DNA of 64,000 nt from Pleurodeles waltl (Eukaryota; Chordata; Amphibia; Caudata; Salamandridae): assembly GCF_031143425.1 (NCBI RefSeq), contig NC_090439.1:638105465-638169464 (forward strand), in the 5' to 3' direction. The notes under the pieces were generated by a model. It was given only the letters and a program-made list of their open reading frames with translations, was not told where the DNA came from and did no database searches. Within the stretch, counting starts at the first letter, position 1. Each line of letters starts with the position of its first letter. A program made the position numbers and the translations under genes. Positions 55,046-64,000 of the stretch are shown one piece after another.

Positions 55046-57450
55046 CTCCCCCGTGCAAAGGGCTGATTGAGTCCTGCCTCCACGGGATGTCTGGATAGGT
55101 AATCCGCAGTTACCAACTGTGAACCTGGTAAATGCTGTATCTGAAACACAAAAGGTTGGAGTGACATGAACCAGCGTAATATCCTGGAGTTGGTGTCTTT
55201 ATGATGGGCTAGCCATGTGAGAGGGGCATGGTCTGTGATCAGCGTAAAAGGGTGTTCCAATAGGTAGTATTGCAAACTTTCTATAGTCCACTTTATAGCC
55301 AAGCATTCTTTTTCTATAACTTTTTCTTTTGGTAGCAATTTCCTACTATTATATACTATTGGATGTGCTATTTCATCTTTGTCTTTTTGGGAAAATACCG
55401 CCCCCTGACCGATATCTGATGCATCTGTTTGTAAGTAAAAAGGTTTCTCAAATTCCAGATAGTGCATAACGGGTTTGGTTGTCAGAAAGTTTTTGAGGGT
55501 TTGATAACTCATGATTTGGGAAGCTGTTAACTCACCAAACGTATTAGATTGTTCTTTTCTTAGGAGATTAGTTAAAGGGGCAGCGAGGGCGGAATAATTC
55601 AAAATGAAACAGCGATAATATCCAACCATTCCCAAAAATGACCTACGTCTTTTTTTTGTTTTAGGGGGGGCATGTTAGTGATGGTATCGACTTTGTCGAC
55701 TTGCTGTCCTCTCTATATATTGTAACCGAGATAGGCAACAGAGTCCCTTGCCAGTTTATATTTCTCTGGGTTAGCCGTTAACCCTGCTTCGAGTAGAGTA
55801 TGGAATATCTTAGATAAATGAAGTAAATGCTGTTCCCAAGTCTCACTATAAATGACTATGTCATATAGATAAGCTGCAGCATAACCTGTATGAGGCCTTA
55901 ATATTCTGTCCATTAAGCGTTGGAAGGTGTCAGTGGCTCCGTGTAGTAGTATGGTAAACGGTAGTATGGTAAACGGTAGTACGGTAAACTGATATAATCC
56001 TGATGGTGTGGAAAAAGCTGTCTTCTCCTTGTCTTGTGGGTTTAGAGGTATTTGCCAATACCCCTATGTGAGAACTAATGTGGACAGGTATCGTGCTTTC
56101 CCTAACTGTTCAATTAGTTAATCTACTCTTGGCATCAGATAGGTGTCAAAATCCGAAATGGCGTTGAGTTGTCGAAAGTCAATACAAAAACAGATTGTTC
56201 CATTGGGTTTCAGAACTAAAACTACTGGGGAACACCATGGACTTCTAGACGGATCAATTATGCTGATATTTAGCATGTTCTTTACTTCCTGTTCAACCAG
56301 TTTTATACGAGCCTCTGGTATAAGGTAGAGTTTTAAACTGACTACTCTCCCTTCTTTTGTAACAATCTTGTGTTGGATCAAAGGGGTCTTTCCAAGAGTT
56401 AGTGAAAAGAGTTTTTTATGTTGTTGTAATATCTCTATAAGTTGAGTTCTGTTCTTTCTGGGTAGGTCTAGGTTAATGTGGGGTACCCATTCTTGCAAGT
56501 CTTCCTGTTGAGGGCATAAATTTATCTCAAGGGGCTTTATGCTATTGACGAGTAAGACAGAGTCCACAGTTGGGGTCTGCGGGTCGCCTTCTTCCCATTT
56601 CTTTAGAAGATTGATGTGATATATTTGGGTTTTCTTTGGTGACTCCGAAGTCTGCACTCGGTAGGTAACGGGGTTTACTCTCTCTACTACTTCATAGGGA
56701 CTTTGCCATTTAGCCAACAATTTATTCTCGGAGCTGGGTATAAGAACTAATACTTTATCTCCTTTGGTTAGTTCTCTCAAGGGTTTACCTTTCTCATAGT
56801 GTTTTCTTTGTTTTTCTTGAGCCTCTTCCAAATGTAATCTGACATCTTCCCATAGAGTTTGTATATGGTCCTTCAACTGTTGAGTATAATCGAGTATATC
56901 TTTGCATTCTGTTTCCTCCTCCTCCCATTTCTCAGCAGCCATGTTCAATAGAGTTCTAGGTTGTCTGCCAAAAACTAATTCAAATGGACTATGCCGTGTT
57001 GAAGCCTGAAAATGAGTTTGAATGGAATATAAAACCAATTTTTCCTGAGTCTGATATTGTTTTCTTTAGGAGTGTTTTGATTGTACGATTATATCTTTCT
57101 ACCAATCCGTCTGTTTGAGGATGATAGACGGAGGTGCGAATGTGTTTTACCACAAGTATTTGACATATTTGGGACATAAGGCAAGACAAAAAAGGAGTAC
57201 TCTGATCCCTTAATAATTTTTTGGGGAATCCCACTCGAGAAAAAAACCCAATCATAGCATGCGCCACACTTTTGGTGGTCATACTTGCAAGAGGAATAGC
57301 TTCAGGATAGCGCGTTGCGTAATCTACAAGGACTAAGCTGTACTTGTATCCACGGGATGAGGGGGATAAGGGTCCCACTAAATCCATGCCAACCCGGGAA
57401 AAAGGAACATCAATAACAGGTAAGGGGTAGAGTGGGGCTTTTCGGACCAT
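55046..57450 (-). pseudogene. Gmr1-like integrase-RT-RNase H, copy B (main pol)
   Basis: Reading on the minus strand: integrase core GMDLVGPLSPSSRGYKYSLV (first Asp), LLRDQSTPFLSCL (second Asp region; a QST in place of the usual GxxF context), SVYHPQTDGLVERYNRTIKT (Glu). A shift is followed by TRHSPFELVFGRQPR, the C-terminal IN domain and, in the same 306-codon frame (56118-57038), RT start RSPWCSPVVLVLKPNGTICF and IDFRQLNAISDFDTYLMPRVD. RT continues with YLYDIVIYSE (55713-55913) and thumb/RNase H (about 55050-55635) with TDASDIGQGAVF, KECLAIKW and ITDHAPLTWL. IN upstream of RT is the reverse of ordinary Ty3/Gypsy. The YLYD substitution and frameshifts disable it. Confidence 0.88.
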
Positions 57451-57502
57451 TCCTGGGTTAACAACTTGACACTTTGGACACTGTGCACAGAATTTGCGTA
57501 TG

Positions 57503-57862
57503 TCAGAAAAAACCCTGGGCCAGTAGAAACATCAGAGAACATACTCCTCGGTTTTCTCTCGCCCACAATGTCCTCCCCCCCTCACCATGGGCTAAATGTA
57601 GTACCTGTAAGCGATATGGGTTGGGTACCACTAATTGGGCTTTTTCTATGTTATCATGCTGTACGATCCTATACAGTGGACTGTTTTGGACAATGAAATA
57701 AGGACCCACCTGCCATGTTGTTTCTGTAACTGCAGAAGTCCAAGCCTGTTGCAGCGCAGGATCTTTCCTTTGACTGACTCTGAAGGGCGGTGGACTCGAT
57801 AAAACGGTCTTTTCTGTAGGGGACAAAGGAAGAGAATTGGGTCTATCAGTCATGCGAAACAT
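57503..57862 (-). pseudogene. Gmr1-like integrase N-terminal region
   Basis: Encodes DPALQQAWTSAVTETTWQVG and NSPLYRIVQHDNIEKAQLVV then VPNPYRLQVLHLAHGEGG, the usual lead-in to the integrase H2C2 zinc-binding domain. The remaining zinc ligands (near FCAQCPKCQVV, about 57455-57490) are in another frame. It sits between protease and integrase core, confirming IN immediately after protease. Confidence 0.75.
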
Positions 57863-57868
57863 TTTCCT

Positions 57869-58279
57869 CTATTCTCTTTTGTCCTGTCTGCTCAATTTTG
57901 GTTTTACCTTACCCGGGCTAATGGTGATGTGGGAAAAAGGAGCATCCTTGAGCCAAGGTTCAGTTCTATGATCTCCGTTTATGCTTTCTAATAGTTTAGG
58001 GAAATCGTAAGAGTCAGTTCCTATGATGACATCCTCAACTAGGTGGGGTATTAGACCTACTATCAAGGGTCCTTCCCATGCTCTCTATTTTATAGTGACC
58101 TTCGCTATTGGATATTGTTTCATGTCCCCATGGATACAACAAATGGACACTGATTCACCCAGTCGCCATTGTTCCTTTGTCAGTAGTTCAGCCTTAATCA
58201 CCGATTGACTACACCCGGAGTCAACCAATACCTTGATAGGTTTATTATTCACTAATAACTCTTTGGTGTATTGTGACAC
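57869..58279 (-). pseudogene. Gmr1-like aspartic protease
   Basis: The frame at 58085-58279 reads ELLVNNKPIKVLVDSGCSQS followed by VIKAELL, containing the retroviral-type catalytic DSG. After a stop near 58085 the frame 57869-58066 continues with HLVEDVIIGTDSYDFPKLLE, the conserved flap-to-C-terminal region (IIGTD). It would mature the polyprotein. A stop between the two halves inactivates it. Confidence 0.78.
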
Positions 58280-59141
58280 GCTTTGGGCTGTACATAGTAC
58301 CCTGCCCTAGTTATTCCTATTTCCATTGGTTCGGGTTTCGGTAGTCTGTGGGGACAGTTGTGTGCAATATGACCCCACTCCGCACAATGATAACATTGTG
58401 GGGTTTGATTAGGTTCCTTTTCTGTAAAGCGTGAGCTAGGACTATCCTCAGGACTTTTCGATGATCGGGTTTTTTTAAACGAACCAACTGACTTGCCTAT
58501 TATGGCTTGTCCTTTAAGTGGGGTTACTCTAAAATCAGGAGCCCAGTGGAAAACACATGCCAGATCTATGGCCGATGTCGTTGTGACATTCGGGTGTTGT
58601 TTAATCCAATTGCGTGTCTGGATTGGTAAGGCTTCTAAGAACTGTTCCAATAAGATTATCTGTATCACCTCTTCCCTGTTCGTGCCGATACGACTCAACA
58701 ATTTTAGGCCCAGGCCTTTTACCCTATAGTACAAAGCTCTGGGATTCTCCATTGGAATTCATTTTGTTTTTGAAAATGTATGCGATAATACTCAGTGTCA
58801 AACCCCACTCTTTCCAGAATAGCCTTCTTGATATCCCCATATGGAGTTGTTCCCCCTGGGTTTACCGCTTGATAGGCAGCTTGTAGTGTTCCCGTCAATA
58901 GTGGTGCCACATATTGTCCCCATCCATCTTGTGGCCAGTTTACTGATGCAGCCACCCTCTCAAAATTAGTAAAAAAGGCATCAGGGTCTTCTCCTTCTTG
59001 AAACTTCTGTAATGCAGAACTGGGTACATTTGGATGGACCCGTGTGGTGGCTATGGTATCAGTCAGTTTTTGTATTGCTGTTTCATGGACCAGCTGATTG
59101 TTTGCTATGATAGTAGCCTTACTTTTAAGAGCATTTTGCAA
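58252..59141 (-). pseudogene. Gmr1-like gag with SCAN-like capsid and CCHC knuckle
   Basis: The first frame (58719-59141) reads VPSSALQKFQEGEDPDAFFT and WGQYVAPLLTGTLQAAYQAV. A frameshift near 58745 leads into ENPRALYYRVKGLGLKLLSR, then EEVIQIILLEQFLEALP and TRNWIKQHPNVTT. This stretch matches the layout of the vertebrate SCAN domain (a LLEQFL-x-LP core followed by W and P). A regular zinc knuckle CYHCAEWGHIAHNC lies near 58340-58385. Gag would assemble the particle and bind RNA. The single frameshift is the main visible lesion. Confidence 0.85.
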
Positions 59142-59282
59142 CGTCTCTCTATCATTTCTGGCTTCCCATAGCTATTCTTCCTAGACTATCTGTAAATGTC
59201 TTTGACCTTCAGCAAGTTGATTGATCATGTCTTCCAGGGAAGGTTTTTCCTCCATAGTCCCTTTTCCAGGAAGGGATAGTAT

Positions 59283-59298
59283 CCCGCTTCTGATACCA
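59283..59298 (-). other. Candidate primer-binding site of the Gmr1-like element
   Basis: In sense orientation TGGTATCAGAAGCGGG starts 5 nt after the 5' LTR. It begins with TGG, complementary to the tRNA CCA end, and resembles the complement of Leu tRNA 3' ends (recalled, not searched). Confidence 0.6.
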
Positions 59299-59303
59299 AG
59301 ATG

Positions 59304-60313
59304 TGGTGGGTTACTCAGGAAGCCTTTATTGAAAACCTCAGAAAAATAAGATGACTCTTGGTGTTTGTACTTAAGATGGCACTTTTCTCTATTTCTATTT
59401 ACTGTTACGCTCCTTAAGTGGTTCTCTTGATAGTTTCTCTATTTGCTTTTCCCTTTTTAGTCTCTTTTCTTTCTCCTTTTCTTCTATTTCTCCCCTTTTT
59501 TCTTTCCCTTGGTGGTCTTGTCTTTTAATATTCACTGGTTTGTCTCTTTTAGATGTGGCTCTGGGTCCTGTGGTCACCGTTCTGGAGTATGAGGGAAAAA
59601 CAAAGGACAGAACAACAGGAGGTAAGTGTTTAGGTGTCTTTATCCTTTAGTGCATATTATGAAGGCGATAAGTGAGGAGTGGTGGCTATATGTGAACACT
59701 CTGTGATGACTTTTCTAGGTTTGGTGCTCCTTCATGGTGCAATTGTGAGGAGTGAATCAAAATAATGACTTCATAATGATACGTATTATCAGCATGCGTT
59801 TGTTTATGTGAGCGAAGCTTGTTAAGGTTGTCCCTTACTTCGCACTGGGACTTACAGTAGGCTTTTCCCCTCCCTCTCTTTTCTCCCCACCTCCCCTTCC
59901 TTGTGTCCTCCCTATTAACATTGTGGCCGAGCCCTGTATACAGGCACGTACCTGCGCTAGCCATGTCCCTCCTGGGACGCGGCAGGCTGTTGTGTCTCAA
60001 GACTGGGGATTGCCATTGATGTCGGCATTCACTTCCCTCCTGGTTCCCTTGTTCACGCTTTCCTCTCCGTCTCCAATAGCTGAGCTGCTCCCCTCGTGGA
60101 CTTCGAGAGCGTTGCCTTCCCGTCTTTGGTGTTCACGCTCCACTGCCCATCCCATGGCGTCTTCCGTCTCTCTCTCCGCGTCTCCTCTTCTTCCTGGTTC
60201 TCGTCGCTGACGTGATGACGTAAGCACAGGATACTCTCTACCCTACCCCTGGGGCACTCTCCTATCGGCCCTAACGCTGCTTGAGACTTCTGGATGCCGG
60301 TAACCCTGTTACA
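59304..60313 (-). repeat. Gmr1-like 5' LTR (1,010 bp)
   Basis: Begins TGGTGGGTTAC and ends CCTGTTACA on +, homologous to 51140-52185. It shares GGGTCCTGTGGTCACCGTTC, GACAGGAGGTAAGTGTTTAG and the terminal block near 60260-60313. Confidence 0.88.
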
Positions 60314-60629
60314 TGGAGAAAGGTGAAATTTGAGGAAGGTGGCACGCTATGGAAGTGCAGGTTCTGTACATGTGAAAGAGGAAGATGACTGTAGTAGTTA
60401 TATATTGATGGAGGACAAAGCACTCTTACATACGAATATCAGACAGGAAAATTCAGAGGTGCCTAGGGAAGAGAGTGTTTCTAGGGAAGAGAGTATGTCT
60501 GGGGAAAGAAGTGTGAGAGGAAGGACACAAATTAAGCAAATGGAGACAGTGCCTAAGGAAAAAACAATGGAACTAAGGAGAACACAGCACAACAAGGCTC
60601 CCGAGTATTTGAGAGATTTTGTTAGATAA
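60314..60629 (+). pseudogene. gypsy-1 pol C-terminus
   Basis: The open frame resumes after the Gmr1-like insertion and reads acidic/basic linker sequence ending RRTQHNKAPEYLRDFVR then stop. Arg-x-x-x-x-x-Pro-x-x-Leu-x-Asp-Phe/Tyr-Val is a common C-terminal signature of Ty3/Gypsy pol. It is followed by 3' UTR and the polypurine tract. Confidence 0.7.
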
Positions 60630-60750
60630 TGGAAAGTTTCATTCTCTTTTTTTCATATAATACTAAGTGGCAGTTTGATGTATATAGAACCTTTCTTTAT
60701 GGTCAAATGTATTTAGTATAATTTGTGTTCTATTTGTAAGAAAGGAGATG

Positions 60751-60960
60751 TGTTGTATCCTCAGTGCAAGAATTTTCCATTCAGGAATGTTAGATATATC
60801 ACATGAAAGAATGTTAAAGTAAGGCTCCAATGCCAATTTCACAGTGTGTCAGTTAAAGTGGCTGGCTGGTGGGGAAGGACTGCATGAAGCTGTCTTAACT
60901 GCAATAAACATTAAATTAATTTAAGAAGCTTTTCCATAAAGATTATTTGACGCTGCAACA
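60751..60960 (+). repeat. gypsy-1 3' LTR (210 bp)
   Basis: Starts TGTTGTATCC after the purine tract and ends GCTGCAACA. Homologous to 44322-44534 with many substitutions and small indels. Confidence 0.88.
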
Positions 60961-60965
60961 GATAT

Positions 60966-63900
60966 CTCTGGGGGGCTGGACGAAGACCCTGCAGCAACAT
61001 CCCTTAGGCACCCAACTATAACTTGCGCCCTCGCCATGCACTGCTACTTACCTCACATATTACATCAGTAATGACATCTTGTATGACATCATTGATAATA
61101 TGACAGAAACATTTGCAGTGAAATTATTAATGAGAAAATTGTGCATGGCAGATGTGGGATTTCTAGTTACTTTACAGCACGACTTATAGTGTCTTCAGAT
61201 AAGTATAACTATAAATGTTGAATTTCTATGGTTTTGTGGGTGTACAATCAGAACCTACCTAGAATGTCCATCTAACCTTAGTTTTTTTATGAATTTCTAA
61301 TATTTTATTCCCAATACTATTTCCTAACTATAACTTCTCTGTAACCTTTGGTTTTTTCAGTGAACCTCTAACATAAACTACCATTACAAACCTGCTTCTC
61401 CCAAATAGTTAACTTGTGATTTGTAATGTGTTCAAATACAGCTAACTGCATGTCTGCTTGCTGGCTACCTCCTCTATTGTGGAGTCACATTACATTAATT
61501 TTATATTGGTGCAAAATGAACAGTGTAGCTCAGTTTGTGCCCCGTTGCTTTATATACATATAAGGAAATGCAGAAAACACATTATCTGCACTTCTTTTAT
61601 GTCAAACATAGGACTACGATCTAGGCATTTTTTGTTTTGCATACATAGTGAACATGTGCAAACCAGTTTTCCTTTTAAATATTATTCATGGGATATTATT
61701 TCTGTTAACGTTTTCATTACATAGGTAAGATGTGTTTCAATGTTTAAGAAAGTATCAGTCTTTAACATCTATTTTCATTGGTATAGAAAGCGTTCTGTGA
61801 TAAACAATAGGACAAATTCTGCTCACTCAGGAAAAAGCATAACGTTACGGAAATCGTAGGCAAAAACAAATAATTCTTACTCTTCTCCTTTTGAACAGTC
61901 CTTTAACTTCCAACCAGTCTTGGAAAAATTACACCTAGAAGTATAGGCCATGGGAAAAACAACTTACTGTAAAAGTTCACCATTCGGCACACCATCTCAG
62001 GCATGCCATTCGGGTCAGAAATGCCCTTCCAATCCCTTTAACAGTGGCTCCTAGATTGAAGATCTTCAAAGTCAAACTAAAGGATAACCTATTAAACCTC
62101 CCCTGATATCTCTCACTTTGTTCATGCCTGCTGATGATAATTACTGCCTTCTATTTTACTGCTGCTGACCGTGTATGTATAGAACCTGTCAGTTGCACCA
62201 CTACTCGACACCTTGGGGTCTATTCCCAAAGAAAGTAGTAAAACTACATGCAGATTTGAAAACTAGGTCAGATAGTAGCTTTACTGATTTCTGGAATTCA
62301 AAGTTCCATTTTTAATCTGCATGGAAATTTGCACCTGATGTCAGTTTTCAGGTGGCTTCCGGGGGAAACAATGTGGTTTCCATTCGGCATTCAATTACCT
62401 CCGTGTGTTCTCCAGTGCACAGAACTCTGCACAACATGAATGGAGTCCTCTATGGAAAGAGACACTTTAATTTGTTTTTTTTATTTATCCCTTACCCTAG
62501 ACCCTCAATTTTACGGGGTGATCTATTTCTCTTTCCCTTCTCACACTTTAAGAAGGTTTACATCATCACTCGATGGAGTAACTTCTGACGCTTCCCAGGC
62601 TGGAATAGGAATGTGAAGGATTTGTGAATGCCCAGATATGTACTCATTTGTGGAAGATCACAAACTTCCAAAACTAACCATGCCATGGAAAACCCTCGAT
62701 TCTGCCCCTTGAGTGGAGTTTATGGGGGAGAGATCCCATCCCTCATGGTGGAGATCTCTGCAAAAGTGGGTTTACCTCTGCCAGGAGTCCCTTGAGAATT
62801 CCTGGCAGGCATAAGAGAGATAAATTATGTCATAAACTTACGTTTACTTGTGAATTTACTTTCTGTGTATAGCTTCCTTTATGTCAAATTCTTATCACCA
62901 TGCAGAGATTCAAGTGAGCTTACAACACACTCAAACCATTTGAGTCCCACAACTGCTGCTTATTACACATATATATATATATATTTATTCCATTCTATAG
63001 TAATGCTGCTGTCTATATGTACATGTATATTTCTGATAAATGCCCTGGGGATGTGCTGATGACAGACACAGATGTATATAGCTGTGACTTGCTTCACTAG
63101 TGTACCTAAAATGTTATTTCTCGCTTCCCTTTTCTGTAAAGAGCTCTGAGCTCTGACACTCTTCGGGATCTTACAGTGCTTTGTGAAAGACTTTAAATTA
63201 AATGTCAAAAAAAATCTAAAAATATTGGTCTAATGAACTTTATACACCTTTTCACAGATGCAAACAGAGCACATTTTAATATTATGACTACATTTTGAAG
63301 TCCAGCCTTCACAGTTATGTTGTTTTACATTGTGTTATGGCAATACAGCGCCACTATAGGCCGTGCTGAAAAATAGATGTATTAGTATCGTAAATATTAT
63401 CCAATATCTTTTGCGATGCCCATAAGCAATAATATATTTTACACAGTCCTGGGAACAATTCTTCAACAGATAAACACAATTGAGATAAGGCATCAGTTAT
63501 TAAAAACAGATACTCATTCTCTACCATAACTAACCAGTTACCATAAAGCACTAAACATTCTGTAAATTAATATCTCACTATTATTTGTTTGTACTAAACA
63601 AACCTCTGGAACTTTAGGCAATGACTAATTTTCCACATCCCGCATTGCTTTAGAAATTAGAACTTTTGATTGTTTAATAAAACACAGGTTTATTTTTTCA
63701 CAGAAACAATTAGAAGTCCGCTGCTGAGTTAATTAAAAAGCATCCATAGTGCTTTAAACGTACTAAAAATATATCTTATGCTGGCCACCTGCATCTTGAA
63801 AAAGATTTTGCTTCATTTAGGTAACAACTGTAACCTTTTTAAATACTTTCAAATATCTTAGAAATTGTAAGTACCACTGTTGTATTTTTTTTTTTTTAAA

Positions 63901-64000
63901 CTACTGAAATGGTTGTATTTAAATTTACTGTAATGCATTAAATATATGTACCAGTGTTAAAAAAAAATATGTAGCATTGTTCAATCAACAATCCCAACTG
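60966..64000. other. Unassigned AT-rich DNA with a LINE relic
   Basis: Apart from the LINE C-terminal relic at about 61965-62110 and a (TA)n run at about 62969-62985, no gene, terminal repeat or RNA gene was recognised. AT content is high toward the end, with a T run near 63882-63897. Confidence 0.5.
61965..62110 (+). pseudogene. LINE ORF C-terminal relic
   Basis: One frame reads RHAIRVRNALPIPLTVAPRL then KIFKVKLKDNLLNLP and stop. This matches the C-terminal pattern of CR1/L2-type LINE proteins (W/R-N-x-LP ... FK-x-x-LK). It is short and heavily diverged, with no upstream RT seen. Confidence 0.5.

Larger units (their letters stand above)
51228..56939. repeat. Tandem duplication of 2,856 bp (two copies, nearly identical)
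   Basis: Copy A is 51228-54083 and copy B is 54084-56939. Every reading frame in copy A recurs exactly 2,856 bp later, with only a handful of substitutions (four in a 353-codon frame). Each unit spans most of the 3' LTR, the RT/RNase H region and the RT N-terminus plus the integrase C-terminus. The trinucleotide CAT is shared at all breakpoints (51228, 54084, 56940), a 3-bp microhomology. Confidence 0.95.
51140..60313 (-). mobile_element. Gmr1-like Ty3/Gypsy retrotransposon (IN before RT), inside gypsy-1
   Basis: Sense is on the minus strand: 5' LTR 59304-60313, gag, protease, integrase, RT, RNase H, 3' LTR 51140-52185. LTRs start TGTAACAGG and end CCCACCA in sense. A candidate primer-binding site (TGGTATCAGAAGCGGG in sense, 59283-59298) lies 5 nt from the LTR and resembles the 3' end complement of a Leu tRNA. 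Integrase precedes RT in one frame (56118-57038), the hallmark of Gmr1-like elements. A 2,856-bp tandem duplication doubles the 3' half. The exact TSD is unclear; TGGAG follows the right end and occurs 2 bp away from the left end. Confidence 0.9.
44322..60960 (+). mobile_element. gypsy-1: old Ty3/Gypsy LTR retrotransposon split by two later insertions
   Basis: Two diverged direct LTRs bound it (44322-44534 and 60751-60960). Near-matching 5-bp flanks GATAC (44317-44321) and GATAT (60961-60965) suggest a decayed TSD. The internal order is a leader, gag with zinc knuckles, integrase and a pol C-terminus. Protease, RT and RNase H are absent because the region between the zinc knuckle (ending about 45945) and integrase (from about 46023) is deleted. 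L2-2 (46587-50990) and the Gmr1-like element (51140-60313) interrupt the integrase C-terminal region. A purine tract AAGAAAGGAGATG abuts the 3' LTR, fitting a polypurine primer. Confidence 0.87.

Overview
The window contains only transposable elements and their debris. I found no host gene, tRNA or rRNA. The mix points to a vertebrate with a very large genome: L2-type LINEs, Gmr1-like and other Ty3/Gypsy elements, long non-coding LTRs, intron-containing Harbinger transposons and many hairpin-rich MITEs. A salamander, probably a newt, is the most likely source; that is inference from repeat style, not proof.

Layout. 1-8.4 kb is mostly unrecognised DNA holding a 629-bp multi-hairpin MITE (4670-5298) and a textbook hAT MITE (7217-7453). 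8443-17957 is a long LTR split by a 7.5-kb Harbinger transposon (Harbinger-1, 10126-17632, TSD TAT). 17958-21812 is a decayed L2/CR1-type LINE carrying another MITE (19913-20573). 21892-34810 is a second Harbinger (Harbinger-2, opposite orientation, TSD ATA, i.e. TAT in element sense), split by an L2 LINE (L2-1, about 22378-26640). 34915-35532 is a MITE of the same family as the first, inverted. 36149-38827 is a 2.7-kb solo LTR with a perfect 5-bp TSD. 40395-41052 and 41374-42294 are two further multi-hairpin MITEs, both with TAA TSDs, lying beside an old ~81-bp repeat array. 44322-60960 is a Ty3/Gypsy element (gypsy-1) whose integrase region was hit by an L2 LINE (L2-2, 46587-50990) and, 150 bp further on, by a Gmr1-like element (51140-60313) that carries an internal 2,856-bp tandem duplication. 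60961-64000 holds a LINE relic and otherwise nothing I recognise.

How the genes work together. Both Harbingers share one gene plan: SANT/Myb-like gene A and SANT/Myb-like gene B on the same strand, with the HARBI1-type DDE transposase on the opposite strand between them. Intron positions and phases are conserved between the copies. Their terminal repeats resemble those of the two GGGGGTCATT MITEs, which are plausible passengers. The Gmr1-like element has the unusual order gag-PR-IN-RT-RNaseH and a capsid region resembling the SCAN domain. Every coding region seen carries stops, frameshifts or catalytic substitutions, so no element here looks autonomous. The point most worth follow-up is the chain-of-hairpins architecture shared by at least four MITE families in this one window.
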